Below the pieces are notes generated by a model. The model was not told the DNA's origin. It saw only the letters and a list, made by a program, of their open reading frames with translations, and ran no database searches. Made by a program: the position numbers and the translations under genes. 64,000 nt of DNA from Clostridia bacterium (GTDB lineage Bacteria > Bacillota > Clostridia > Oscillospirales > CAG-272): NCBI GenBank assembly GCA_900768535.1, contig CAAGDE010000026.1:74402-138401 (forward strand), written 5' to 3'. The first letter of the stretch is position 1, and each line of letters starts with the position of its first letter. Shown here piece by piece: positions 24,456 to 33,076 of this stretch.

Positions 24456-25084
24456 GTGGTTTTTGCTTTTTTTGCATCCGGAATCAGACAATATCCGACA
24501 CCCCGGACACACTCCAGCGATGCCCCGGCGCACACCCCCCTCAGTTTCTTTCGGACCGAGGAAAGATAGACCTCCAGCTTTCCCTTTGCCGGAGCCTCCA
24601 TCTGCGCCGCCAGTTCAGCCCGCGGGACCGGTTTGCCGTCCGCCCGCAGAAGCAGTTCGGTCAGCCGGCGCTCGGTCGGCGTCAGCGAGACAGTCCGTCC
24701 CCCGCACGCCAGCCCCGCCCCGCTTAGGCACAGTCCCGGCGCGTTTCCGCTCTCCTGGATCCGCTCCTGCGGTACGGTGCCAAGCCCCGACAGCACCTCC
24801 CGCCGGAGCAGACTCATGCGGAAGGGACGGCGCAGGATCATGGCACACCGCCTGGCATCCTCGTCTGCCGAGACCGCCGGAAGCCGGCTGAAGCCGATCA
24901 GGTAGCCGTAGCTTCCCTCCGGAGGAACGGATGCGCTGTCGAGATCCACAATGGTGACATCCGCGCTCCCCGGCGCTTCCTGACCGGATGCCAGTCCGGC
25001 GGTCAGATGCCAGCCCTCAAACTCCAGCTGCAGCATCCTGCCGAACACCGTGTCCCCCGTCAGGATCAAAACCTGATACCGCAT
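24452..25084 (-). CDS. Winged-helix regulator with degenerate receiver domain (OmpR type)
   Basis: 210 residues. The C-terminal OmpR/PhoB winged helix (about 115-205) reads VSLTPTERRLTELLLRADGKPVPRAELA, then VYLSSVRKKL and VRGVGYCL. The N-terminal part has the length and strand pattern of a receiver (VLILTGD, TIVDLDS) but lacks the paired acidic residues, and the conserved Lys of the KPF motif is Arg (RRPF). It is probably not phosphorylated. Two bases separate it from the leuS stop, so it ends the long housekeeping operon. No histidine kinase is nearby. The target is unknown. Confidence 0.78.
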   Translation of the reverse strand: MRYQVLILTGDTVFGRMLQLEFEGWHLTAGLASGQEAPGSADVTIVDLDSASVPPEGSYGYLIGFSRLPAVSADEDARRCAMILRRPFRMSLLRREVLSGLGTVPQERIQESGNAPGLCLSGAGLACGGRTVSLTPTERRLTELLLRADGKPVPRAELAAQMEAPAKGKLEVYLSSVRKKLRGVCAGASLECVRGVGYCLIPDAKKAKTT

Positions 25085-25086
25085 CG

Positions 25087-27489
25087 TTATTTCACGACGA
25101 GATTGACGATCTTATTCGGAACCGAGATCTCCTTGACCACGGTTTTCCCCTCCAGCTGTGCAGCCACACGGGAATCTGCCTTCGCCAGGGCGATCGCCTC
25201 CTCCTTCGGACAGTTCAGCGGCAGCTCTACCGTTGCGCGAACCTTGCCGTTGATCTGTACCGCGACCTCCACGGTGCTGTCCACCGTTTTGGCATCGTCC
25301 CATTCCGGCCACGGTGCCAGCGAGCAGAAGCCCTTGCCGCCGATGCTCTCCCACATTTCCTCCGCCAGGTGCGGCGCAAACGGGCAGATCAGGCGGATGA
25401 GCACGGACAATTCGTCCGGTGTCAGGCTTCCGACCTCATAGATCTCATTGAGCAGGGACATCATCGCCGCGATTGCGGTATTGAACTTCAGTTCTTCGAT
25501 ATCCCCGGAGACCTTTTTGACGGTCTTATGGAAGGAGGACTCCAGCTTTGCATTGCCGCCGTCCGGACGCACGAGGTCGGTCAGGTCGGCAATCCGCTCC
25601 AGAAAGCGCTTGCAGCCCTTCATCGAGCTTTCGTTCCACGGTGCGGCGCTGGCATAGTCGCCCATGAACAGAACATACGTCCGCAGAACGTCCGCGCCGT
25701 ACTCGTCCACCACATCGTTCGGGTCCACCACGTTCCCCTTCGATTTCGACATTTTTTCGCCGTCCGGCCCCAGAATCAGCCCCTGCGCGGTGCGCTTTGC
25801 ATAGGGCTCGTCGCACGGAACCGCGCCGATATCATACAGGAATTTGTGCCAGAAGCGGGAATAGATCATATGCCGCGTGACGTGCTCCATGCCGCCGTTG
25901 TACCAGTCCACCGGGAGCCAGTATTTCAGCTTTTCGGGATCCGCCAGCGCCTGTTCGTTGTGCGGGTCGATATACCGCAGATAATACCAAGAGGAGCCTG
26001 CCCACTGCGGCATGGTGTCGGTCTCGCGCCGGGCATCGCCGCCGCACTTCGGGCATTTGCAGTTGACAAAGGACGGAATTTTTGCCAGCGGGCTTTCCCC
26101 GCCCTCGCCCGGCTCGAAGTTTTCGATCTTCGGCAGCTTCAGCGGCAGCTCGGAATACGGCACCGGAACCATCCCGCACGCGGGGCAATGGACAATCGGA
26201 ATCGGCTCGCCCCAGTAGCGCTGCCGGTTGAATGCCCAGTCCTTCATTTTATACTGTACGCCCGCCTCACCGAGCCCGTGCTCGGTCAGGTATTCCAGCA
26301 TCCGGGCGATGGAATCCTTCTTATTGGTGTAACCGTTGAGGAAATCCGAGTTGACCATCTCCCCGTCGCCGGCATAGGCGGCTTTGGAAACGTCTCCCCC
26401 GCGGATGACCTCCACAATGTCGATTCCGAACTTCTTTGCAAACGACCAGTCGCGCTCGTCATGCGCCGGAACCGCCATAATCGCGCCCGTTCCGTATCCC
26501 ATCATCACATAGTCCGAGATATAAATCGGAATCTCTCTGCCGGACACCGGGTTGACGGCGGTCAGTCCCTCAATGCGCACGCCGGTCTTATCCTTGACCA
26601 GCTGGGTCCGCTCGAATTCGGTCTTTTTCGCGCACGCATCCTTATATGCATCCAGCGCGGCGATATTGGCAATGCGGTCGCGGTATTTTTCGATGACGGG
26701 ATGCTCCGGAGCAATGACCATGAAGGTCACGCCGAACAGCGTGTCGGGACGCGTGGTGTAAATGCGGAGCCGGTCATCCGTGCCGGCGAGCGGAAAGTTC
26801 ACATAGGCGCCGGTGGACTTGCCGATCCAGTTGATCTGCTGCTGCCTGATGTTCGGCAGATAATCGACCTCATCCAAGCCCCGGAGCAGTCTGTCCGCGT
26901 ACTGCGTGATGCGCAGATACCACACGGTTTTGGACTTCTGCACGATGTCGCTGTGGCAGATGTCGCACTTGCCTCCCTGGGAATCCTCGTTCGAGAGCAC
27001 CACCTTGCAGGACGGGCAGTAGTTGACCAGCGCCGTGTCCCGGAACACCAGTCCGTTTTCGAACATCTTCAAAAAGATCCACTGCGTCCAGCGATAGTAA
27101 TCCTCCTCCGTGGTGTCGATCACACGGTCCCAGTCAAAGGAAAAGCCGACCCGCTTGAGCTGAGAGGTGAATTTTGTGATGTTTTTGTCGGTCACCTGAC
27201 GCGGGTGAATCCCGGTCTTGATGGCATAGTTCTCGGTCGGCAGACCGTATGCGTCAAAGCCGATCGGAAACAGGACGTTGTAGCCCTGCATTCTCCGCTT
27301 GCGGGAGACGACCTCCAGCCCGGAGTACGCTTTGATATGTCCCACGTGCATTCCCGCGCCGGAGGGGTACGGAAATTCGACCAATGTGTAATATTTCGGC
27401 TTTTTGCTGTTGTCCTCGGCATGAAAGATATCGGCTTCCTCCCATTTCTTCTGCCACTTCGGTTCAATCTCTTTGAATTGATATTTCAT
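25087..27489 (-). CDS. leuS: Leucyl-tRNA synthetase
   Basis: An 800-residue class Ia aminoacyl-tRNA synthetase. The HIGH-type motif appears as YPSGAGMHVGHIKAY, a zinc-type insertion has CPSCKVVLSNEDSQGGKCDIC, the editing domain (CP1) contains TTRPDTLFGVTFMVIAPEHP and YGTGAIMAVPAHDERD, and KMSKSKGN follows in the C-terminal half. The length is normal. No T-box leader is present: its ATG overlaps the rsfS stop (ATGA), so it is expressed from the long operon. Confidence 0.98.
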   Translation of the reverse strand: MKYQFKEIEPKWQKKWEEADIFHAEDNSKKPKYYTLVEFPYPSGAGMHVGHIKAYSGLEVVSRKRRMQGYNVLFPIGFDAYGLPTENYAIKTGIHPRQVTDKNITKFTSQLKRVGFSFDWDRVIDTTEEDYYRWTQWIFLKMFENGLVFRDTALVNYCPSCKVVLSNEDSQGGKCDICHSDIVQKSKTVWYLRITQYADRLLRGLDEVDYLPNIRQQQINWIGKSTGAYVNFPLAGTDDRLRIYTTRPDTLFGVTFMVIAPEHPVIEKYRDRIANIAALDAYKDACAKKTEFERTQLVKDKTGVRIEGLTAVNPVSGREIPIYISDYVMMGYGTGAIMAVPAHDERDWSFAKKFGIDIVEVIRGGDVSKAAYAGDGEMVNSDFLNGYTNKKDSIARMLEYLTEHGLGEAGVQYKMKDWAFNRQRYWGEPIPIVHCPACGMVPVPYSELPLKLPKIENFEPGEGGESPLAKIPSFVNCKCPKCGGDARRETDTMPQWAGSSWYYLRYIDPHNEQALADPEKLKYWLPVDWYNGGMEHVTRHMIYSRFWHKFLYDIGAVPCDEPYAKRTAQGLILGPDGEKMSKSKGNVVDPNDVVDEYGADVLRTYVLFMGDYASAAPWNESSMKGCKRFLERIADLTDLVRPDGGNAKLESSFHKTVKKVSGDIEELKFNTAIAAMMSLLNEIYEVGSLTPDELSVLIRLICPFAPHLAEEMWESIGGKGFCSLAPWPEWDDAKTVDSTVEVAVQINGKVRATVELPLNCPKEEAIALAKADSRVAAQLEGKTVVKEISVPNKIVNLVVK

Positions 27490-27911
27490 TGCTCCTCTTT
27501 CGCCTCTCCTTCCGCTTTCTCATCGATGCCGACATAACGGATCTCCTCCGCGTCACCGTACAGCTTTTCCAGCTTGTAAAACTCGCGCGACTCCCGGCTG
27601 AAGATGTGCAGAATCACGGTTCCGTAGTCCACCACAACCCAGTTGTTGTTATCCCTGCCCTCAAAATGCAGCGGATTCACGCCGCGCAGTCCCAGCCTGT
27701 ACTCGACCTCTCCGCCCAGTGCCTTGATCTGCGTGTTGGACGTACCCGTGCAGATGACGAAACAGTCGGTCAGCACCGTCTGCTCCCGGACGTGCAGGAC
27801 GCGGATGTCCTTTGCTTTCTTTGCGTCCAGGACATCAAAAATCGCGTGTGCCAGTTCCTCCGGGGTTGCTCCCGCCAATGAGGGAAGCTCTTCGGTCTTC
27901 ATTTCTTCCAT
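27486..27911 (-). CDS. rsfS: Ribosomal silencing factor RsfS
   Basis: 141 residues of the Iojap/RsfS family, which binds ribosomal protein L14 and blocks subunit joining in starved cells. The conserved core is visible: AKKAKDIRVLHVREQTVLTDCFVICTG (given here as residues about 30-56), GRDNNNWVVVDYGTVILHIFS, and EFYKLEKLYGDA. The ATG at 27911 follows AAAGGAG; the frame upstream is not conserved in type. The neighbourhood LCP-rsfS-leuS is standard in Firmicutes. Confidence 0.95.
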   Translation of the reverse strand: MEEMKTEELPSLAGATPEELAHAIFDVLDAKKAKDIRVLHVREQTVLTDCFVICTGTSNTQIKALGGEVEYRLGLRGVNPLHFEGRDNNNWVVVDYGTVILHIFSRESREFYKLEKLYGDAEEIRYVGIDEKAEGEAKEEQ

Positions 27912-27924
27912 ATCTGTGTCTCCT

Positions 27925-28890
27925 TTACGGCACACCCGGTGCCGTGTAAATTCTGTGAAATTCCGGGTTGGCGGTTCTGTCGAAGAGCCGCTCCGGGTCA
28001 AACGCAACCGGTTCCTCACCGGACCATCGGGACAGTGCCCCGGTCATATCCGCCCGGCGGAGGATATAATACCATGCGCCGCTGACCCCCTTTGCCGCCT
28101 CGCCCGGTGCCGTTTCTGCCGAGAAGGACGGGTGCTCCGCCCGCCGGAGCGCAAACGCCAGGCGAACGGCATCTCCCAGAGGCAGATCGGTCCTCACGTC
28201 CGGCAGAATCCGCATACACAGCCGGATCAGCGCATCGGGCGGGAGCGTGCGGCAGGTGCGGAAAAATGCTTCGAGAAAGAGCTTCTGCGCATCCAGCCGA
28301 CCGAGATCGGCATCGGCATAGCCTGCCCGGAACCGGACAAACTGCTCCGCCATCTCCCCCGTCAGCCGCGTCACTCCGGCGGGAAGGTTGATCTCCAACC
28401 CCTGCACCGGGTCGCTGTAGGTCATAGGTGACGGGATATCAAGCTCCACGCCGCCCACGGCATCCACCGCGCGCCGGACGCAATCGAGATCATACACCGC
28501 CACGTGATCAATACGTACCCCCAGCGCCGTTTCCAGCCATTCCGCAGCACCGTCCGCTCCAAGCGTGTTGTACAGTCCGTTGAGCTTTTTGTAGTCCCGC
28601 TCGGTGTATGCCGCGTAGGTGTCGCGCGGGAGCTGAAGAATCCGGACGTCCCCGCTCTCCGGCGTGACGCTGACAAGCAGGATGCTGTCGGTCAGCCGTG
28701 CGGCACGGTCGCAGCCCAGCAGGAGCAGATGCAGCGGTGCTTCTTGGGAATCCGCCGCAATTGCGGAATCCTCTGTCCCGCCTGCGGGGGGTTCTTTCCC
28801 TCCCCGTGCGTCCGCCCGCGCGGCAAAAAACAGAAGGACACCCACCGCCAGCAAAACGGCAATACAGACGGTCAGCCTGATTTTCGACAT
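27925..28890 (-). CDS. LytR-CpsA-Psr (LCP) family protein
   Basis: 321 residues. A single N-terminal membrane helix (about 5-23) anchors an extracytoplasmic LCP domain. Conserved pieces: LLLLGCDRAARLTDSILLVSV, ILQLPRDTYA with the Arg-Asp pair that binds the lipid pyrophosphate, KLNGLYNTLG, VGGVELDIP, and the RFRAGYADADLGRL segment (usual R..Y...D..R..RQ). LCP enzymes attach teichoic acids or capsule polymers from lipid carriers to peptidoglycan. It lies 13 bases before rsfS and follows yqeK. Confidence 0.92.
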   Translation of the reverse strand: MSKIRLTVCIAVLLAVGVLLFFAARADARGGKEPPAGGTEDSAIAADSQEAPLHLLLLGCDRAARLTDSILLVSVTPESGDVRILQLPRDTYAAYTERDYKKLNGLYNTLGADGAAEWLETALGVRIDHVAVYDLDCVRRAVDAVGGVELDIPSPMTYSDPVQGLEINLPAGVTRLTGEMAEQFVRFRAGYADADLGRLDAQKLFLEAFFRTCRTLPPDALIRLCMRILPDVRTDLPLGDAVRLAFALRRAEHPSFSAETAPGEAAKGVSGAWYYILRRADMTGALSRWSGEEPVAFDPERLFDRTANPEFHRIYTAPGVP

Positions 28891-28938
28891 GGCGCTACCT
28901 CACCTTTCCCTATGATGTAGCGAACCGTCAATCAAACG

Positions 28939-29577
28939 TTATGTTTTCCCTGCCGCCTCGCGGAGCAGCTCGTTTCTCGCTTCAACCGTATCCGCGGCAA
29001 CCGGAGTTCCCTCCTCCAGCAGGTCACGGATCGTCATATCGTAGGAAAGCAGAAGCGTCTCGCGCAGAAGGGTGTTCCGCTCCTGTGGCGTCAGCTTCTC
29101 CGGCTCCGCGCCCCAGAAATAGCGCCGCAGCAGGACGCAGTTTCGGAACGTGCGGGACGCATCGATATAATCCGCCAGGTAGAGCAGTTTTTCGGTCAGC
29201 GTCATGCCGGCGTGCCCCGTGGTATGCCAACGCACGGCGGAAACGACGAGCGGATCGGCAAAGGCGGGATAGTCCACCGGGATCTGTGCCGCCGCCGTCC
29301 GTGCGTGCAGGGTCTTCGGCGCCAGCAGATCGCCGTCATCCACCGGAATGCCGTATGCGTTGCACAGGAGAACCTGCTCCTGCACGGGAAGCTCCTTGGT
29401 GATGTCATGCAAAAGCGCCGCCGCGCGCAGCTGCATCGTCCGCTCCGGACAGTACAGTCCGCTCAGCCGTGCAACCATGTCCTCGACTGCCGCGGTATGC
29501 CGGAACCGCTTGGGCGACAGAATTCCGAACACCGTTTCGCGCAGTCCCGACAGCGCGTCTTCCGTAATCACAGTCAT
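28939..29577 (-). CDS. yqeK: YqeK-type HD-domain phosphohydrolase
   Basis: A 212-residue HD-superfamily metal enzyme. The motifs SPKRFRHTAAVEDMVARL and AALLHDITKELP supply the first His and the HD pair, followed by VVSAVRWHTTGHAGM and DASRTF. YqeK proteins hydrolyse diadenosine tetraphosphate symmetrically, and the gene follows nadD in most Firmicutes, as here (21 bases). The protein is cytoplasmic. The motif set is complete. Confidence 0.92.
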   Translation of the reverse strand: MTVITEDALSGLRETVFGILSPKRFRHTAAVEDMVARLSGLYCPERTMQLRAAALLHDITKELPVQEQVLLCNAYGIPVDDGDLLAPKTLHARTAAAQIPVDYPAFADPLVVSAVRWHTTGHAGMTLTEKLLYLADYIDASRTFRNCVLLRRYFWGAEPEKLTPQERNTLLRETLLLSYDMTIRDLLEEGTPVAADTVEARNELLREAAGKT

Positions 29578-29598
29578 TATGTCTCACCTGCCTGAATC

Positions 29599-30201
29599 TC
29601 AAACATACAAATGTTTGTCATGAATGTATTGTTCCACCGCAGGAGGAATCAGCTCCCTGACCGATGCGCCGGCGTGCAGCCTTTTCCGGATGTCGGAGGA
29701 GGAAATCTCCAGCGGTTCGGTGACAATGCGCCGCACCACCTTGCCGTATACCGCCTGATACGCGGCGATTTTTTTGATCAGCAGACCGTCCAGCGCCGGA
29801 TCCGCCTCGCGCCGGATATAGACCGGGTAGCAGAGCCGGAAGATTTCGGCAGGCTCCCGCCATTCGTCCAGCGTCAGCACCATGTCGGTTCCGCAAAGCA
29901 GAAACAGACGGCGGTCATCGCCGGACAGCTCGCGCAATGTGTCCACCGTATAGCTTTTTCCGCCGCGCCGGATCTCCATATCGCTGACGTACACGCCCTC
30001 CATACCGGCAAACGCACGGCGGCACATTTCCAGCCGGTCAGCGGCGGAAACCGGCTCCGCCATCTGCTTGTGCGGCGGAATGGCAGCGGGAATGACATAC
30101 AGGATGTCCAGCCACATCTGCTCCATGAACGCACGTGCCGCCGCAAGATGTCCGTTGTGCGGCGGAGAAAAGGTGCCGCCGTAGATACCGATGCGGGTCA
30201 T
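29599..30201 (-). CDS. nadD: Nicotinate-nucleotide adenylyltransferase
   Basis: 200 residues. It transfers AMP to nicotinate mononucleotide in NAD synthesis. The nucleotidyltransferase signature YGGTFSPPHNGHLAAA carries the HxGH motif. LLCGTDMVLTLDEW is the central conserved block, and the late motif is ISSSDIRKRL. The length is normal. Its ATG overlaps the yhbY stop by 4 bp. Confidence 0.96.
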   Translation of the reverse strand: MTRIGIYGGTFSPPHNGHLAAARAFMEQMWLDILYVIPAAIPPHKQMAEPVSAADRLEMCRRAFAGMEGVYVSDMEIRRGGKSYTVDTLRELSGDDRRLFLLCGTDMVLTLDEWREPAEIFRLCYPVYIRREADPALDGLLIKKIAAYQAVYGKVVRRIVTEPLEISSSDIRKRLHAGASVRELIPPAVEQYIHDKHLYV

Positions 30202-30491
30202 TTCGGCAGCTCGATCGCCGGCTTTTTCTTTGCCCGGCGGTAGAGCACAACCTTTTTGCCCGTCACCGCCACCACCTCAGCGGCCAGCGCCTCTGCCAGT
30301 GCTTGGGCAATGTCTCTGGGTGTCTCGCCGCTGTTCTCCAGCACGCTGAACTTGATCAGCTCGCGGGCTTCCAGTGCATCGGAAAAGGTTTTTATCAGAT
30401 TTTCGGACAGTCCGCCCTTGCCGACCTGCATGATGGCAGGAATGTCGTTGGCAAGTCCGCGCAGATATGCCCGCTGTTTGGATGTGATCAT
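30198..30491 (-). CDS. yhbY: YhbY-family (CRM domain) RNA-binding protein
   Basis: 97 residues, one CRM domain. It starts with LTSKQRAYLRGLAN-type sequence, followed by IMQVGKGGLSENLIKTFSDALEARELIKF, in which the GKGG-type loop is the RNA-binding GxxG. YhbY associates with the large ribosomal subunit during assembly. It is co-transcribed with nadD and yqeK as in other Firmicutes. Confidence 0.93.
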   Translation of the reverse strand: MITSKQRAYLRGLANDIPAIMQVGKGGLSENLIKTFSDALEARELIKFSVLENSGETPRDIAQALAEALAAEVVAVTGKKVVLYRRAKKKPAIELPK

Positions 30492-30502
30492 ATGGGTTCC
30501 TC

Positions 30503-31000
30503 TTATCCGTTTTTTGCAATGTTCCAGCCGTTCTGACCGAGAAAATCCATAATTTCCTCGTCCGCCTCGCTCAGAACACAGATGTATTGTGTATCGCTCA
30601 GAAAAATGCGCATCCAGCCGTCCTGATCCATGCAGACCGAACGCACATCCTGCCGCTTCAGCTCCATGCAGATCCTGCCCCGCTTTTCCCGCGTCAGAAG
30701 GATGAGCGAGGAATCGTTCAGCAGGAAGTACCCGCCAAACACGCCCTTCGGCGAGCGGAACATGACCTGCTCGTCGAAGTGAAAGGGACCCGGCAATTTG
30801 GATTTGATGCGCTCAAACGGCAGATTCTGCAAATACGCCGCCAGCGGCATCAGAACCGTGGTCAGAACTGCCGCCGCCACGCCGCAGAGAACGCCGTACT
30901 CCCACCGCGTCAACAGACCGATCAGTCCCCCCGACGCGATGCCGACCGTTACGGCGGAGACCCGCGTTCCGGTCGAAAAGAAATAGTCGGAAAATTTCAT
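30503..31000 (-). CDS. Small membrane protein of unknown function
   Basis: 165 residues. Two hydrophobic helices (about 12-55: VSAVTVGIASGGLIGLLT, then YGVLCGVAAAVLTTVLMPLAAYL) are followed by a soluble domain of about 100 residues. That domain alternates short beta strands and ends in a helix (EADEEIMDFLGQNG), an outline like a small PH/GRAM-type domain, though I cannot assign it. It sits between rdgB and yhbY with a 4-bp overlap at its start, so it is firmly part of the long operon. Confidence 0.75.
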   Translation of the reverse strand: MKFSDYFFSTGTRVSAVTVGIASGGLIGLLTRWEYGVLCGVAAAVLTTVLMPLAAYLQNLPFERIKSKLPGPFHFDEQVMFRSPKGVFGGYFLLNDSSLILLTREKRGRICMELKRQDVRSVCMDQDGWMRIFLSDTQYICVLSEADEEIMDFLGQNGWNIAKNG

Positions 31001-31632
31001 GCCTTTGCTTCGTCCTCCGTCAGGCGCCGCCGGAGCTCCTGTGCAAACAGGTGCATCGCCCTGCCCCGGTGCGACACCGCGTCCTTTTCCTGTGCCGTCA
31101 GCTCCGCAAAGGTCTTGCCCAGGGGCGGATAGAAGAACATCGGGTCATAGCCGAAGCCGCCGCTGCCGCGGTAGGAACGCAGTATCTCCCCGCGCACCTC
31201 GCCCCGCACCGTAAAGGCGGTTCCGTCCGGGAAGACACAGGCAACCGCGCAGACATACGCCCCGCCGCGCGCGCCGTCCGGCACGTTCTCCAGCTTTTTC
31301 AGCACCAGCTGATTGTTTGCCTCATCATTATGGTCGCTGTCCACACCGCACCTCGCCGCGTATCTTGCCGACCAGATGCCGGGCTCGCCGCCCAGCGCAT
31401 CAACGGTCAGTCCGGAATCGTCCGCCACGCCGATGCAGTCGTTCCGCGCCGCAACCCGCGCCTTGATGAGCGCGTTTTCCTCGAAGGTCGTCCCGTTTTC
31501 TTCAATGTCTCCCTCCACGCCGATGTCATCCAGCGAGAGCACCTCCGCACCTGGAAGCAGCTCCGCCATCATGCGGCGCATTTCGGCAATCTTTTTCGCG
31601 TTGCGGGATGCCAAAGCCAGTTTGATTCCCAT
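30997..31632 (-). CDS. rdgB: RdgB/HAM1 noncanonical purine NTP pyrophosphatase
   Basis: A 211-residue house-cleaning enzyme converting ITP, XTP and dITP to monophosphates. Motifs: LALASRNAKKIAEM at the start (usual ASxNxxK), VADDSGLTVDALGGEPGIWSARYA, FGYDPMFFYP and VSHRGRAM. The ATG at 31632 with GAGGGG upstream matches the family N-terminus; the open frame starts earlier, inside ftsY. It begins four bases after the ftsY stop. Confidence 0.96.
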   Translation of the reverse strand: MGIKLALASRNAKKIAEMRRMMAELLPGAEVLSLDDIGVEGDIEENGTTFEENALIKARVAARNDCIGVADDSGLTVDALGGEPGIWSARYAARCGVDSDHNDEANNQLVLKKLENVPDGARGGAYVCAVACVFPDGTAFTVRGEVRGEILRSYRGSGGFGYDPMFFYPPLGKTFAELTAQEKDAVSHRGRAMHLFAQELRRRLTEDEAKA

Positions 31633-31636
31633 CCCG

Positions 31637-33076
31637 TCACCCCTCAAACAGCGCGCGCACAAACTCGGTGCGGTCGAATTCCTGCATATCGTCCAGCTTT
31701 TCGCCGACGCCGATGAACTTGACCGGAATGTTCAGCTCCTTGCGGATGGAGATCACGATGCCGCCCTTTGCCGTGCCGTCCAGCTTGTTCAGAATCAGCC
31801 CGGTCAGTGCCGCGGCGTTCTTGAACTCCTTTGCCTGTATAATGGCGTTCTGTCCGGTGGTCGCGTCCAGAACCAGCAGGTTTTCCCGCGCGGCGCCCGG
31901 CAGCTCACGGTCGATGACGCGGTTGATCTTTGCCAGCTCATTCATCAGGTTGGTCTTGTTGTGCAGCCGCCCCGCCGTGTCGATGATCAGCACATCGGCG
32001 TGCTTGTTCTTTGCGGCATGGCAGGCGTCAAACACCACCGCCGCCGGGTCACTGCCCTCACTCTGGCGAACCAATTCCACCTTTGCCCGCTCGCACCAGA
32101 CCGCCAGCTGATCGATTGCCGCCGCGCGGAAGGTATCCGCCGCCGCTACGATCACCCGCTTGCCTTCCTTGCGCAGCCGGTTGGAGATCTTGCCGATGGA
32201 GGTCGTTTTTCCGACCCCGTTGACACCGATGACCAGAATCACGGACGGCTCCGTGTCCAGCTTCAGTTCCTCGCCCTCGCCGATCATCCGCTCCAGGATG
32301 CTCTGCAGCGCGCCCATGACCTGCTCTTTTTCCTTGAGTCTGCCGTCCCTGATCTGCTCCCGCAGCTCCTCAATGATCTCCTCGGACGCATTGACGCCGA
32401 CATCCGCGCAGATCAGCAGCTCCTCCAGCTCCTCCAGAAGATCCTCATCGACCTTGACGAAATTCTTCAGCAGATCGTTGATCTGTCCGAACAGCGCGTT
32501 TTTGGTTTTGGTCAGCCCCGCTCTGACACGGCTCCAGAAGGAGGTTTTCTCCTTCTTTTTTTCTTCCGCCGTCAGCGGTGCCTCCTCCGGGACGGCTTCC
32601 GATGTAGCCTCGGAGGCGGGCTCCGGGGCAGGCTGTGCCTCCTCCTTCGGCGCTTCCGGTGCAGGCTCCGGCTTCTTCTCCGGCTCCGGTTCGGGCACCT
32701 TTTCGGGCTCCGGCTCCGGGGTCAGCTCCGGCTCGGTGACGGGAATCACCTCCGGGGCGGACTCTGCCGCTTCCTCCGGCTTTTCGGGCACCGCGGGAAC
32801 CTCCGGCGGAACCGGATCCTCCTGTTCCTCCGTCAGATCCGGAATGATCGGCTGCAGGGGCGCCTCCGGTGCGCCGGGCTCGGTGGGAGCAACCGGCACG
32901 TCGGGAACAACCTCCGGTGCCTGTTCGGGTGCCTGTTCGGGTTCCGGCTCCGGTTCGGGCGCAGGCTTAGGCAGCGGCTCGGTTTCCTCCGTTTCCGGCT
33001 CCGCTGCTGCGGTCCGCCCGACTGCGGCTTCCTCTTTTTTCTTCTTTCTGCCGAAGAGCTTATCCAAAAATCCCAT
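31637..33076 (-). CDS. ftsY: Signal recognition particle receptor FtsY
   Basis: 479 residues. The GTPase that docks SRP-ribosome complexes on the membrane. The C-terminal NG domain (from about 178) has P-loop GVNGVGKTT (284-292), DTFRAAAIDQLAVW, DTAGRLHNKTNLMNEL and NKLDGTAKGG. The first 16 residues (GFLDKLFGRKKKKEE) form a basic amphipathic membrane tether. Residues about 20-175 are a low-complexity acidic A domain of Pro-Glu repeats, unusually long for a Gram-positive FtsY. The ATG at 33076 with AAGGAG is chosen; it overlaps the end of smc by 17 bp. Confidence 0.96.
   Translation of the reverse strand: MGFLDKLFGRKKKKEEAAVGRTAAAEPETEETEPLPKPAPEPEPEPEQAPEQAPEVVPDVPVAPTEPGAPEAPLQPIIPDLTEEQEDPVPPEVPAVPEKPEEAAESAPEVIPVTEPELTPEPEPEKVPEPEPEKKPEPAPEAPKEEAQPAPEPASEATSEAVPEEAPLTAEEKKKEKTSFWSRVRAGLTKTKNALFGQINDLLKNFVKVDEDLLEELEELLICADVGVNASEEIIEELREQIRDGRLKEKEQVMGALQSILERMIGEGEELKLDTEPSVILVIGVNGVGKTTSIGKISNRLRKEGKRVIVAAADTFRAAAIDQLAVWCERAKVELVRQSEGSDPAAVVFDACHAAKNKHADVLIIDTAGRLHNKTNLMNELAKINRVIDRELPGAARENLLVLDATTGQNAIIQAKEFKNAAALTGLILNKLDGTAKGGIVISIRKELNIPVKFIGVGEKLDDMQEFDRTEFVRALFEG

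Noticed and set aside
24988..27537. An 849-codon plus-strand open frame opposite leuS
   Set aside because: leuS has complete HIGH and KMSKS motifs on the minus strand; the antisense product has no recognisable domain.
27490..27911. T-box leader for leuS
   Set aside because: leuS overlaps rsfS and has no untranslated leader to hold a T-box.
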